A DNA stretch of 64,000 nt, taken from contig JAJEKV010000097.1 in NCBI GenBank assembly GCA_021234155.1, positions 622,001 to 686,000 of the forward strand. The letters are read 5' to 3'. Under the pieces are notes generated by a model. It did no database searches. It saw only the letters and a program-made list of their open reading frames with translations, and was not told the DNA's origin. The position numbers and the translations under genes are program-made. Position 1 is the stretch's first letter; the number at the start of each line of letters is the position of its first letter. This DNA comes from Isoetes taiwanensis (taxonomy: Eukaryota; Streptophyta; Lycopodiopsida; Isoetales; Isoetaceae). Below are positions 22,100 through 33,782 of this stretch, in pieces.

Positions 22100-23690
22100 T
22101 GTGACGTTCCACGTATTTATATGGTATACGTATAAATGCACAGACACGTCACGCTATACATATACGCCGTCATGGGGTATAGCTAACCTAGTGGGTTAAC
22201 CTAAATGGATTAATTTAGCTATGCTAAATTAACGTTAACCTAATTAATGGAATAATTAGCCTTATTAATGCCATGTGGCATGATTCGATTGGCCAAGGGA
22301 GGGTTTTGCTAGTTTAGTCTATCCTAGGTTAACCCTTGAACCAGAATCGACCAGGAGCTCTTCAACCAGGCGCTTCCCCAAAACCCTACAGCAGTTGAGA
22401 TGGATCATCCTCAAGACAACGGTTCGAGTCGTTTTAACAGTTAGTCCGTAGGACTAAGTGTGATTAGTAGGACAACGCCTCTGAGTGTTTTTCTCTCTGG
22501 TGTAGCAATAGAGGCTAACCCTTGTTTGAAAGGTAAGATGTTCTTCTTTCTGAATCTATACTCGCTCTGAAATGATGGATTAATGGTTCTTTGCATAGTA
22601 TTACTCTGGAGTGGGGGAGTTACGGGGGGTAGAGACCCTTGAGCTCATATATCATAGTATGACTCTAGTTAGCGCCCTATAAATCCCATTAATTGCGGTC
22701 TGCACACAAGATCCCACCGAGCTGTGGAATCTATGGCATCATTGAAGCACCAGATAAGGGGCCATAGTAATGAAGTGTGGGGTGGGGTCTCGCCTGAGCA
22801 TAAAAGGCTACGGGGACTCCTATAGTGAGCTAGGCCTAATAGTCGGTCACGCTGAGGGCCGGGTATGGGTCTGACACTCCCTGGGTACAGAGGTGTGACC
22901 CGAAAGGGGGCATCCTGTACTTTGATGATAAAGTTAGGGGAGTAAGTCGGGTACGGAAGGAGGTGCTGAGGGATCTCCTCCTCTAGCTCACCCATGGATT
23001 CACTGCGACTCTGGGAGGAGACGCCTCTCTGACCTGCCTCGTCAGACCGGGGAGATGTAACCCAGAGTAGTCCTGAAGGGTGATTCCTTGGGATTGCATC
23101 TCCGGAAGGCTACAATGGCGCCATAGCTTGATTCAGCCTATCTGCAAAGTGTGCGCAGGAGGGGCGGCGGATGGAGTGGACTACCCTAGCCACTGTTCTA
23201 TGCCAGCCAACGCCAGGTTATACCTCTGTCTGCTGATCTCTTGAGACCGAGCCGTCAGTCCTTCCTCACAGGAGTTTGAGCCGGGGTAGAACCTGGGGTT
23301 TGGGGTGTTTTCCTTAGGATTAGATGCATCTTCTTTGCCATTAGTACTTGGATGGTTGTGCCACCCTTCGTGGTGGTTATTTATGGATGATTTATGCTGT
23401 ATGCTAACATGTATTCATGCTTCCGCGACTTAGGAGTCCCATTGAAGGCGTGGGCCGAATGACACCTCCGTGTCCTTCACCCGGGCATCTTTCTATGGAT
23501 GGTCCGAGTAAGACGGAGGACCCTGCTCATGGTGAGCCGATTGCCATGGGAGGGGAAAGTCCCTGTACGTATACGTCCGGAGCGCCGTATATATTCAGGG
23601 AGCGTCACATGATTGTAGTTCTTCGCAACATTGTCTGGAGTAGTAATAAGATAGGAATAGTTGCAAAGGTCGCTTGAAAGAAAGCTTACA
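22100..23690 (+). repeat. 3' LTR of the chromovirus, right end uncertain
   Basis: Starts TGTGACGTTCCACG after the polypurine tract. The right end is not fixed because no matching 5' LTR is in the window; the copia scrap begins by 23817. Short coding-looking stretches inside are not convincing. Confidence 0.65.
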
Positions 23691-23816
23691 TCATAAATAT
23701 CAAGGTGGTACATGTAAATTGGATGTTATGATGCCATAGGAAAATTATTGCTTCAAAGTTCATGTGGCGTATCTTACAAAGTGATTCGGCATTTTTCGAT
23801 TATGCAATTATGAACC

Positions 23817-24046
23817 ATGGGATATCAATATGATACAAAGGCAACAAGTTTTCTAGCCACTTCTCCACATGGTGCATGGTACTTAGATTCTGGTGCTTCA
23901 GACCACATGACTAGAAAGAAAGCATTATTTGAAGTGCCTGACAAAACTGTTGGGAATCACAAAATTCCTGACCTAGAAACCAATTTGTTTTTTGTCTCCC
24001 AATTGAATGACTCCAGCTTGATCTTGAACTTTGAAAATGCATCATA
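23817..24046 (+). pseudogene. Ty1/copia pol fragment
   Basis: AWYLDSGASDHMT is the copia protease/GAG-pre-integrase signature (D-S-G-A-S-D-H-M). It is followed by a jump to ETNLFFVSQL and ends. Only about 75 residues remain, with an internal deletion. Confidence 0.75.
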
Positions 24047-24273
24047 AGGGATGAGTATGACAACGTTCTTGCACAAGGTGTTAAAGAAATGAAGGAAGGA
24101 AGGAAGTATATTTTAACGTCCACGGAGACCAACTGGCTTATGAGACGGTTTTACAATATAGCGGAAAGCTTCCAAACACAAAATAAAACCACGTAAAACC
24201 CCCATTGGGATTGAACCCCCTAGCGTGGGGAGAAAAACCCTTGTAGTAGGCGTTGAGAGGCCCTATTTGGGGC

Positions 24274-25115
24274 TCAAATTCCCTGTCTTTGTGAGGGACT
24301 CCGGCCCGGTGGAGACTTGCGAATGTAGGGCGCCGGGCGTGCCACCATTGGCGAAAGCCCCGCCGGTTGGTGAATTGCTATCTCAGAGCATCTGAGATCG
24401 GCATGAGCTGCTCGGATGTGTGCATATGCTGGGCATTCCTGTAGAGCATGGTGTTCATCTTCTACTATCTGCATGTAACAACACTGGCATAATCTCTCAT
24501 GCCGGGGGATTCCCTGCCCTCCATCCGTACCCCAGCAGCATGTCTCAATTCGGAGATGGTGGGACCCTGTCCTTATTGCAGCTATAGCTCTTCGTTTCTT
24601 GGTGGAAATGTGCGCCTTTAGATACTGGTGGGGGCCGTGTTCAAGCACGGATTGACCTGTGTGTGGTAGTGCTCTGTTTTGGGCTTTGCAAGAGTGGGCA
24701 CATCCCACAGAGAGGCAGCAAAGCGCGCATTCAAATGCAGCTCCTGCTCTGCGATATCCGATATATCCACAATGTGTTGATAGTCTATGGACCATCGTGC
24801 GAACCATCCCCTACAATGCTCTTGCCATACTCTCTTCAGACGTTGCGGCCCTTGTACCAATAACAGAGTCCGGGGAGGAAGACATTGTGCATCCATTTCG
24901 TCAACCTTATGGAAATACGCAAGGTGCCTGCGCATAGCAGAATGCTGCAGGGGCCAAAAGCCAGTCTCATACAACAAAATTGGATAAGGCACTGTGTCCT
25001 TGATGCCTAGGCTGTATGTCAGGAAAGCCTTCTGCACCCTCTCTAGCTTATCCCAAGTACCCTTTGCTAATCGGCGGCCCCGGACCTCTACTCCATACAA
25101 CAAGATCGGTTCCAC
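24274..25115 (-). pseudogene. LINE C-terminal region with Cys/His motif
   Basis: ILLYGVEVRGRRLAKGTWD and LERVQKAFLTYSLGI are the post-RT region of plant LINE proteins. Another frame carries LCQCCYMQIVEDEHHALQEC, a C-x2-C..H..C motif near the end. The same motif is in the LINE piece at 48370-48648. Confidence 0.8.
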
Positions 25116-25402
25116 GAGTGCTTTCGGAACAAGTGTGTTTTATGCGTCTTAATCGCAGATATCTATTCCGTGGACGGCTATTACGCATTGCATACTGGGG
25201 CTTTTCATCCCGCGCTGACCCTTCTTTCTACACAGTCATCCCATAGCATGTTAGCAGAGAAATCGATTCCCAGATACTTAAAGGTCCTTACAACTTCCAT
25301 CCTTTGTCCTCTGTAATAGAAGTCACGGGATATCATCTGCTGCTTGTGATTGGATTGGCAACAACTTTTGGTTTTTCTGCTGGTTGGATCATTCCTACTA
25401 TG

Positions 25403-26438
25403 TCACGAAATTGATGAGAGCATCAAATGTTCCTGCATACTCCTGGCTGTATGGGATAATAAGCCCAGATCGTCTGCATAAAGCAACTGTTTTACTGTAT
25501 ATGCCTCTGGAAACTGCGTGCCACCACCTCTATGTTCTTGCATCCAGGTCTCCAACTTGTCAATATAGAGTCCAAAAAGCGTTGGAGATAACGGGCATCC
25601 CCTGTTTAACACCTATGGTCTTTGTTCACCCGATTACGGTCCGACGCAGCAAAGTGGCATATATTCCGTCATGGTAGGTAGATGGCATTACGCAAATCCC
25701 GTGAGACATGTAGCTCCACGCAGCGTTGCCACAACGGGTCCCTCGGGTCCCGGGGACCGTATCATATGTGAATCTTAAAATCCGCGAAACAGCGAATACA
25801 GTCACGTGGGTGCATTGCGGCTAGCTTCCATAAGGATTCTGAGAGTAAAAATATGATCACTCGTGGAGTGGGCAGGGCGGAAACCTGCTTGCACTCCAGT
25901 TTCCTCTCCTGCACTGCCTGCACTGCGTTAACTTCTTCTCCAGCACCCCTGCTAGAAGTTTTGCGAGTAACGGGATCACCATGATCATACGGTAGTTGGT
26001 GGAGTCATCCCTGCTTCCCGTCTTATGAATAGGGGTGACCTTGCTAACCATCCATTCCCGCGGGAGGCCCTCTCTGATGGCCTGATTGATTATCCATGTC
26101 AAAGGTCCGAGCAAAGCTGGCCCGCCCCATTTCAACAGCTCGGCCTGAAGTCCCTGCAAGTCCTTTGCTTTACCATTAGCAAGATGCCTAAGACCCTGGT
26201 GGATGTCCGCCTCTGAGAACCGCAGTGTTTCTCCTAGTTGATCTGGCACGTCAGCAATTGCTCCTGGGGGGTCATTTAACTCCTCCAACCGTTGTCTCCA
26301 CTGGTCTGCGGTAACATTTCTAGGTGGTTGATGCCTCTTATACAGCACTCTACGCCAAAAGGCTTTTGGCTTAGTCATCAGTAGATCAAACATGCGTTGC
26401 TGATTTTCTGCAATGTAGCGATGCTTTTTGGATTTCAA
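25403..26438 (-). pseudogene. LINE reverse transcriptase
   Basis: HLANGKAKDLQGLQAELLKW, WMVSKVTPIHKTGSRDDSTN and NYRMIMVIPLLAKLLAGVL are RT motifs 0-2; after a shift near 25900 come GCPLSPTLFGLYIDKLE and LLYADDLGLL with the YADD active site. An insertion/deletion-rich region lies between 25860 and 25610. Confidence 0.88.
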
Positions 26439-26617
26439 GAATGCCTTATAGTCCCTAATGGCCTGTGGCCGGAGCTATGGATCTAAGATGGTGTGTAGCT
26501 GACTCTTTAGAGCCTTACATTCCGCGTCAAACCAGGGGTTTTGAGGGAATTGCACAGTGTCCCTGCGCGGGAGCTTTCTTGCTGCAAAGCATTTACTGGC
26601 TGCTGCGAGTAACGCCT

Positions 26618-27590
26618 TCACCAACCATTCATACTTATCATGCAATGTATAGAGGGCATCAATCCCCTGTAGCTCACGTTCAAGCTCCACCTCATATCCT
26701 GCTTGCTTCCTATAGTTCGGGTTGCATCCCAAACCCTGGGGGGATGCCTGTCCTGTGGCCACGCCACTGAGTGCCTCCAATCCAAAGTGACATAAAGTGG
26801 ATAGTGGTCTGACAAAGTCTCTTCATCTCTTGTTCCCGTGCCTGTCGCGAAATCACGAATGATATCAAGTTCTGGCACTGGAGCTAGGAGATAGTCCACC
26901 ATACTGGCTCCCCCATCGCCCCTGCCCCCTGATCGCGGCCACCTGAGCATACCATTGCAGATCACCATGTCAAAGGTCTGACATAGCTGGACCAACTCTC
27001 TTCCAAAGGCTCCGGAGACTGTATCCTGGGAGTGTCTTGCATGCTGGGATGCCTCTGTTTCTAACCAAAGTGGGTTGGAGTCAGCATTTCCCTGAAAGGT
27101 GACCGACTGGCACTGTGCCGTACGTGCATTGAAATCTCCCAATAAAAATACATGACCCTCCTGGCGATACTGCTCTATGTCATCATACAATTTCCTATAG
27201 GGCATATGCACATCTGTGTCTGCCTGATGCACCATGTAGAACTTAGAAGTTTCATGGGGTATATAACATCCCGAGATAAACAGTGGGCGATGGTGAGGCT
27301 GCAGCACTCGTATCCACATGTAGCGGTTGAGTCTATCAGCCTTGTGGAGCGAGACTGTGGATGCTATAGCATATTTGAAGTAGCACGCGACCCCTCCATA
27401 CCCTCGCTTGCCATGGCACTCATTGGCCAGTGAGAAATGATGGTACCCTGGGATGTCCGGCAACAGATGACCACTATATTCCCATGTCTCTTGCAAGAAG
27501 ATGATGTCCATGCCTGCAGCAATTCAGCAATGTCGTCGCCGCGCTTCCAAGGAAATCCCCTACAGTTCCACGAGACAATTCGAAGGCACT
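26618..27590 (-). pseudogene. LINE AP endonuclease domain
   Basis: SWNCRGF at the start (frame-shifted by one base near 27530), IIFLQETW (catalytic Glu), FLLGDFNAR, MVDYLLAP and LSDHYPLYVTLDW (SDH) are the exonuclease-endonuclease-phosphatase motifs in order. The enzyme nicks target DNA to prime reverse transcription. Confidence 0.88.
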
Positions 27591-28097
27591 CTTCCTATGC
27601 TGTCTGTGGTGACTGCCCTGTCCCAGTCCCCATGGAGGGTGCAGGAGTTGGGCCATTGGCAGGTGCTGGGGCTCTCATGTCTGGCTCTGCTGCTGCGGGT
27701 GGTGCCCAGGTACTTGGTCCTGGCTGCTGTGTGCGATCCGCCATTCTGGAAGTGGGGGATCCGGAAGTGCTTGGTCCCCCGGTCGCCGCTTCTGCCACTG
27801 TTGGCCGTGGAGGCACAAATACCTTCATCTTGCCATTCACCAGACCTGCCGATCCCCCCTGCATGCCTGACATGTCTAATCTTTGCGAACTCCTCGGCCA
27901 TCCTCTTCTCAAGGGCCGAAAGCCTGGGCGCTGCCTCTTGACTTTCTGGCTGTCTCTTCTCCAAGGTGTCCACCCTCCCCTGCATCCGAGACATTGTAGC
28001 CTCCTGGTCTGCCAACCGGCCGTTTAGGGCAACCAACTATGCAAACTGCGCCACTACATGTCTGAGCTCGTTTTGCAGCTGTACCACATCCTCTGAC
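27560..28097 (-). pseudogene. LINE ORF1-like protein
   Basis: MSEDVVQLQNELRHVVAQF, a TAG, then ALNGRLADQEATMSRMQGRV and LSALEKRMAEEFAKI form a heptad-rich coiled coil; a frameshift near 27900 leads to a proline/alanine-rich tail (27595-27912). This is the usual design of an RNA-binding ORF1 without a clear zinc knuckle. Confidence 0.6.
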
Positions 28098-28109
28098 ATT
28101 TGCCGTTGG

Positions 28110-28310
28110 AGCTATCTCTTGATTTGGTGATGTTGAGGATTCAGCCTCAATCTCTAACATAATTTCCTCAAGGTCCTCATAGTTGTTCAAATATTGAACG
28201 TATTTATCAAGTTTAGCATCAAATGGAGGCACATCATGTCCATCCCTAAAAAATTTGGCAACCAGTTTTGGGTAAGAATCCCACTCAACATTGATCACTA
28301 CCATCTGCAT
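28110..28310 (-). other. possible orphan exon, unrecognised
   Basis: On the minus strand an acceptor-like 'caccaatgcag' precedes an open stretch of about 65 codons (VVINVEWDSYPKLVAKFFRD, AKLDKYVQYLNNYEDLEEIM) that then runs into LINE sequence. The composition is protein-like and differs from the LINE. I do not recognise the family; it could be an exon of a gene cut by the LINE, or chance. Confidence 0.35.
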
Positions 28311-28499
28311 TGGTGTTGAATAACATCATTAGTTTACATTATCTACTATTTATGTCATTGTTAACCACCTCAAAGAATACAACTATCAATGTAATTCAAA
28401 AATGTCTTGGAAAGAAAAGAGAAATGCAAGAAACAATAAAATCTGAAGGTGCATTTGCATTGCAAAACTAAACTAACTCATGAGTATTGTCATGGGCAA

Positions 28500-28690
28500 T
28501 ATATTTTCTAACATAATAATATAGTATGTTCTAAAGTTGTTGGGGTACTGAGTTATTATATACAACATAATAATATAGAATGTTCTTATAGTTGTTGGGG
28601 TGTTGAGTAAAATAATATAGTTCTATAGTTGTTGGGGATGTTCTATAGTTGTTGGGGAATTGAATATAATACACATAATTGAGTATAATA
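28500..28690. repeat. minisatellite-like repeats
   Basis: 'ttctatagttgttgggg' and close variants occur five times, spaced 25-70 bases apart, mixed with 'acataataatatag'. Confidence 0.65.
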
Positions 28691-28699
28691 CATAACTGA

Positions 28700-29450
28700 G
28701 TTAAACGCTTTGTCTACTAAACTTCTACTGTGAAGGATTATAGAGGGATCGATGGCATTACGTAGGTATATCTTTGTGCTTTAGTTAAAATAATATACCT
28801 TGAAGTTATTTTTGTCTTAAAGCAAATAAGTCCTTCTGTAAAATCCAGCACAAAAAATAAGCCAATAAATATTGAGAATCGAAGCTCATTTGAAAATGCA
28901 AAAACAAAAGATGCCTAAACCTTACCTGAATTTACTTCAAGACAGCCTGAAAACTTCTTCCGGAAAAGGATAGCAAATGCAAAATGCAAGCAGGTTCAAG
29001 CACAAATGCTAATTCCACGAACTCCTGCGTAATCTTGCACAGCATTGCAAATTTTGCTTTAACAGATCTTAGCCTGAACTGGCAAGCCAATATTTTCCAG
29101 CCAATAGTTTCCAGCCAATATAATTTTGCAAGCCAATAGTTTCCAGCCAAGCCTTCGACATGCAATATCATGCCTGTTTAATGGAAATTCTGTGTTGACA
29201 TTTTTTATGGCCTCATAGCTTCCTGGCCATTGCAAAGCACAGAAAACTAAGTTTGCCTCAATCAAAGCAAGATAGTGCTTTCTGATGGCCTACACTTGAG
29301 TGATCTGCCTGCTTTCATGATTCCCACGTAAGATAGTGATTCTATACATATTATTTGGCCATCAAACATACAAAATGATAGATGTCAACTGAATCTCAAG
29401 TTATAGAAATACAACGACCTAGGCATTTTCATGTGGAAACCTGAAGTTTT
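28700..29450. other. non-coding
   Basis: AT-rich. Contains a short tandem repeat at 29078-29155 ('gccaatagtttccagccaatat' type, about four units). No gene recognised. Confidence 0.5.
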
Positions 29451-29456
29451 GAATTA

Positions 29457-30370
29457 TAAAAGAAAGGAGAAGACTTTAAGGCATCAGTTGACAGTACTGG
29501 GCTGCTTAATTGGACGACTGGAAATCCATGTGATAGCAGCTGGAGAGGTATAGTATGTGAGAGGGGCCGTGTATTTAAAATCATCCTACCAAATGCGCAC
29601 CAAATCCTGAGATACTGGCCAATCAGAAGGGGCAGTTGATCGACCTTCAGCTAAAGAATTTGGTAAGCATGGATTATGGTTTACAGGACAATGTGCATTT
29701 AGATGCATATATTGCTAAACAATAGGGTCCTTGCATGCTAAGAAAGATGTTTACAGGCTTTGTATCCTGAATGATGACAGTCCAAACTCCAGATTGCCTA
29801 CATAAATATACCACAATGTATTCAAACACCTTATTTAAAGAGCATATTTTCCGAATACAAAAGCATATGGGGTAACATGTCATCATATAATTGGCATCAA
29901 CTTTTTATTCGAGGGAAAGGAAACTAATAAAGAACCAACCTGTATATTTGAGCACTTTGTGGTGGTTGGTCTGCACCCAGAGACAAACGTTGATGCAGTA
30001 GAAGCTGCCTTTGCTAAGAAAAAGGCATGGGTTTAGGGTTTATGAAAGAGCAGAAAAATTTATTGAACAAACAGGCCGAACAAACAAACATAAAAGGAAG
30101 AAATCAACATGCATCATAAGAATACAATGGGCTTAGGGTTTGATTTGATGCACAATCAAGACAGAAATATCTCAAAGGCAGAAGTATCTTAACAGAGTAA
30201 GATGATAAGAAATGATAAGAAATGATAAGAAATATAGTAAGGCAGATTCACCTGCACGATGCTTGTGAAGATAAGCCCAGCCAGTAAACGTGTGAAATAT
30301 CTTTCCAGTCGTCCAATTAAGCAGCCCAGTACTGTCAACTGATGCCTTAAAGGCTTCTCCTTTCTTTTAA
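29457..30370. repeat. inverted repeat, ~68-bp arms, 780-bp loop
   Basis: 29457-29524 and 30302-30370 are reverse complements over 'aaagaaaggagaag.ctttaaggcatcagttgacagtactgggctgcttaattggacgactggaaa' with one or two mismatches. The inner sequence has no frame. Confidence 0.85.
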
Positions 30371-30721
30371 AGTATAGTACTGGGGAAGAAGAGTAAATTT
30401 GCAGAATGAATCCAAGGAGCTGCAAACGGCTTCAAGAATGCAGATGAATGACTCCAAGCCTCAAGCAGATGAACGGCTCCAATGTTCGAAGCCTCAGCAG
30501 ACCGAGCCACAAATGGGAAAAAATCGATGAGAAACTTCTTGCCTCTGCAAAAAACGCATCCTCTTGAGAGATCTGCCTGCGCCTATGAAGCAAAAATCAA
30601 TGAAGAATGAACCGAAATCATTTTATCTCTGGGCGCTTGAATCCGTGATAGCTTGGGCGCTAGAATCCGTGAAAGGTAGGGTCGATGTGAGCTCTGAAGC
30701 TGCATTTTGAAGGAATGAAGA

Positions 30722-30903
30722 CAATCGTGGTATTTATCAACCACTGTCATGTTTAAACCAAAAAAAATACACGGAGGTTTTTTGGACTTAACGAATTTTT
30801 TAGTGAGTGTCATGTTAAAACCGCATTGAGCGAAAAAATACACGGAGTTTTTTTTACTTCATGCTGGTTCAAACATGACAGTGGTTGATAAATACCACGA
30901 TTG
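30722..30903. mobile_element. MITE with 38-bp TIRs and 9-bp target duplication
   Basis: Left arm 30722-30759 and right arm 30866-30903 are reverse complements with one mismatch (CAATCGTGGTATTTATC...). GAATGAAGA flanks both sides (30713-30721, 30904-30912). A 9-bp duplication is the Mutator-like signature, so this is a non-autonomous MULE-type MITE of 182 bp. Confidence 0.9.
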
Positions 30904-31182
30904 GAATGAAGAAATGAATGAAAGCGGAGGGATCCCGAAAATGGCGGGCATCTGCCAGAAAAATGATGCATGCGTTGAATTAGCTGTGCCAAACCTGCAA
31001 AAATTGTGCTAAAAGTGCCCTAAACGTCTGCCAACCCTAAACCGAGCCAAACCTGCCGGATTACACGTTCACTTCAAAACTTTCATCCTCCCAAAAATAA
31101 TTCCGGTGCTAAAATCACGCTTTTGGCCGGAAAATAGAGTGTTACGGCGGTAGAAAAAAGAGGACACCACCCCCTTTAAGTC

Positions 31183-31235
31183 GATGGCCACTTGTGGGAT
31201 TTGAACCCACACCCTTTCGGATTGGAGTCTAAATC
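31183..31235 (-). pseudogene. tRNA-Leu pseudogene fragment
   Basis: Matches the 3' half of the tRNA at 31325-31403 (T arm, variable arm, anticodon stem) with changes and a 2-3 base insertion near the acceptor stem, and is cut off in the anticodon loop. Confidence 0.75.
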
Positions 31236-31324
31236 AAATTCACAAATCAAACATTGAAAAGTTCTAAATCTTTTGATGGGACCTTTTCACTTTACAAGTG
31301 TAGTATTAACTTTTTTTAAAAATT

Positions 31325-31328
31325 GATG

Positions 31329-31359
<31 letters not shown>

Positions 31360-31403
31360 TTGGAGCCTAAATCCAACGCCTTAGACCACTCGGCCAAACC
31401 ATC
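31325..31403 (-). tRNA. tRNA-Leu (anticodon TAG)
   Basis: 79 bases on the minus strand fold into a full cloverleaf: 7-bp acceptor stem (GATGGTT with AGCCATC, one G-T), D arm GCCG..GGC with GG in the loop, anticodon stem TTGGA/TCCAA around TTTAGGC, variable arm TCCGAAAGGGC that can itself pair, and T arm GTGGG/CCCAC around TTCAAAT. A T run follows three bases downstream as a pol III terminator. The variable arm type and box A/B are right for Leu. No intron. Confidence 0.88.
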
Positions 31404-32290
31404 TTAATCTTTTTTATTTTGTATTTTATCAAAATTTAGAGTTCTAAAATTTGTAACTTCAACGCAAAATTTGCGTGTTAACTCGAATGGGAAAGTCAAT
31501 TCAAGTAAGTTATCTAGATCAATCTATCACTTCAACTATCTTAATGGTATGAAAGGTAAAATAAATACTTGGAGTTGCACACTAAAAGATGTAATCTACA
31601 TATAATAAACGTGCAAAGATCAATGCTTATTTATTAAATGGCTTGCATTCTCAAGAATGGGTATGCAATAATGTTAATGGATTAGTTTCATGTTGCATAT
31701 ACTTGTGCATGTTAAGGATTAACTTCATCCAAGCATCCATGCGCTCCTGGATGCCAGCTTTTCCAATAAGCTTTGGGATGCTAATGTTGTGGAGATGGGT
31801 TAAGGCATGACATTATAGCATACAAATTAGTCTTACACTAGTCCATGGCCCATAAGGAGATATCTTAGTATATCTATGCATGTAAAAGCATAGAACAATT
31901 CTATCTACCCACACAAGTGCACATAATCTCATAATTGAAACAGGACAATGGGATCCTGAGCCAAGTCAGGACAGGACTTGCCAACGTTGTCAAATGGGAG
32001 TTATTGAAGATGAGAACCATGCTTTCCAAATGGCTAACATTTGCCAATATTAGAGCAAAATATATTGGTCTAGTTACACATCATATGCTTTTGCAGATGC
32101 CTGCAGCATCATCCGGGCCTATTGATGTTATATTTTGTCCATATTCCTCACTACGCTTATGGTTTTTCTCTCGAAAATCCTTGGGGTGGATATTTTCAAT
32201 CTTGTATAGTAATAAGCTTATTGTTCTTTTCTTGATTGGGTCCTACATACTATTTACTCTTCGTGGACTATAAAAATTAGTTCTATTCTT
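31404..32290. other. non-coding
   Basis: AT-rich sequence with no recognised gene. A 112-codon frame at 31935-32273 has no protein-like features. Confidence 0.5.
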
Positions 32291-32487
32291 GCACTGCGAC
32301 TCGCATGAAACCAACAAAGCGCCCATAGGCTTCTCATTCATCTCAGCAGGTTTCTACAATGGTGGACAGTGGATAGCCGCACACATGCGAACTATCCACA
32401 AAAAATAAAGGGAAAATCCAATTATATCATTTGGACCCCAAAACAAATACAATGCTAATAGATGAGTGGGTGATGTACTGTAGAAAG

Positions 32488-33370
32488 CTTATCACCGGAT
32501 TAAAAACCCCCCCCTTCGGGGTTTCGAGGAAAAACCCTAGTGATAAGCCTGCGGCAAGGGGCTTAGACAAACGTAAGGCATAGAATCGCCTCCCAAAACC
32601 CAGCGCATGGAGAAGTCAAAGCGGATGGCTTCGCCAACCTGTACACGCACATCACCAACAACAAGCAAGAAGAAACATACCAAAGAATAGCATCACCGGG
32701 TGGGTGGAAAAAAGCATCACCCACCGGGTGGAAAAACATGATAAAATGTAACTTGTACAAAAAAGAATAAACAAAGAAGGGGGGGTGGGTTCAAAGAGAA
32801 AAAAGGTCTGGCGAGAGAAGAGGAAGCCGATGAAACGTCGATGAAGAATTCCGCAATAAGTAGCAAAACGCCCAACCCGACGAATGGCCCAAAACGCATG
32901 CGCGATGCATGCATGCGGCGCGATGCAACCGATGCATGCATGCTGCGATCTTGAGCAAGAATGCCGAAAATTTCGCCGAATCCGACGACATTCTTGCATC
33001 TGCATTCGCATGAAACCAACAAAGCGCTCGAATACCAAAGGACTTCCTTAACAAACTAGGATCGGGGCGAAGGTCACGGGATGAAGGCTAAAGCGGAAAA
33101 GACAAAGGAAAGCAACGCCAAATTGGCCAAACCAGGCAGGAAGAAGCCCCTCCCCTGCCTGGAAACAATTCAAAAAGAAAAAGGTACTGCTGAGAGAAGA
33201 GGAAGCGCCGATGAAACGTCGATGAAGAATTCCGCAATAAGTAGCAAACGCCCAACCTGACGAATGGCCCAAAATGCATGCGATGCATGCATGCGACGCA
33301 TGCAATGCATGCATGCTCGTCTTGAGCAAGAATGCCGATTCGCTACGCGAATCGACGACATTCTATTTAT
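32488..33370. repeat. duplicated repeat block with GCATGC runs
   Basis: Two copies, about 32813-33001 and 33192-33367, share 'gccgatgaaacgtcgatgaagaattccgcaataagtagcaaa', 'gcccaacc.gacgaatggcccaaaa' and a GCATGC/TGCATGCATGC-rich tail ending 'gacgacattct'. The phrase 'cgcatgaaaccaacaaagcgc' at 32303 and 33008 marks another boundary. A short inverted repeat gcttatcac/gtgataagc flanks 32488-32549. Open frames here are by-products of the repeats. Confidence 0.7.
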
Positions 33371-33782
33371 TCTTATCCTGTTCAAAATTTCATATCAATT
33401 GTACACAAGAACCTTGCTTTGATTGTTGTTAAAATATGTGTGTTCTATCTTTTGAATTGCTTATCACTTTAACGTATTAATTTTTTTTTTAACATATTTT
33501 TATACTTTTTTGTTTTATTGAGCCTGTTTTTTTCGTGATACTTTCCAAGACATAGGATTTAGGGTCTGCATCGTCCATCTTAATTGTTGTTTTTTCTAAG
33601 TTTATCCTTTTAAGAAATCATAATAAATCTTTAGAATTGCCCAATTTTTAACCTCATGTATATCCAAAAATTATGTTCAAATCTTAAACTATTGTCATGT
33701 AGGTGATATTTTAAATACTAGTCCACAACTCTAAAAATTTAACGTATCTAAGTTTCCACATAACTTATTGTAGAATATGTAG

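Larger units (their letters stand above)
24105..28097 (-). mobile_element. LINE retrotransposon, near full length, frameshifted
   Basis: On the minus strand: ORF1-like coiled-coil frame (28097 to about 27560), endonuclease, reverse transcriptase and a Cys/His end, then a 3' tail 'ttggtctccgtggacgttaaaatata' followed by (ttcc)n at 24105-24140. The 3' simple-repeat tail fits target-primed reverse transcription. Several frameshifts and a TAG in ORF1 make it inactive. Confidence 0.85.

Noticed and set aside
22669-22995. 108-codon minus-strand frame in the chromovirus 3' LTR
   Set aside because: No domain and located wholly in LTR sequence; probably chance.
24659-25677. Several plus-strand frames of 60-100 codons
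   Set aside because: They overlap the LINE reverse transcriptase and C-terminal region on the other strand and show no protein features.
27437-28027. 196-codon plus-strand frame over the LINE
   Set aside because: Antisense shadow of the LINE ORF1/endonuclease region, with no domain of its own.
32563-33385. Cluster of minus-strand frames rich in Cys/His/Ala
   Set aside because: They arise from GCATGC-rich repeats present twice; the apparent Cys/His pattern is a product of that repeat.
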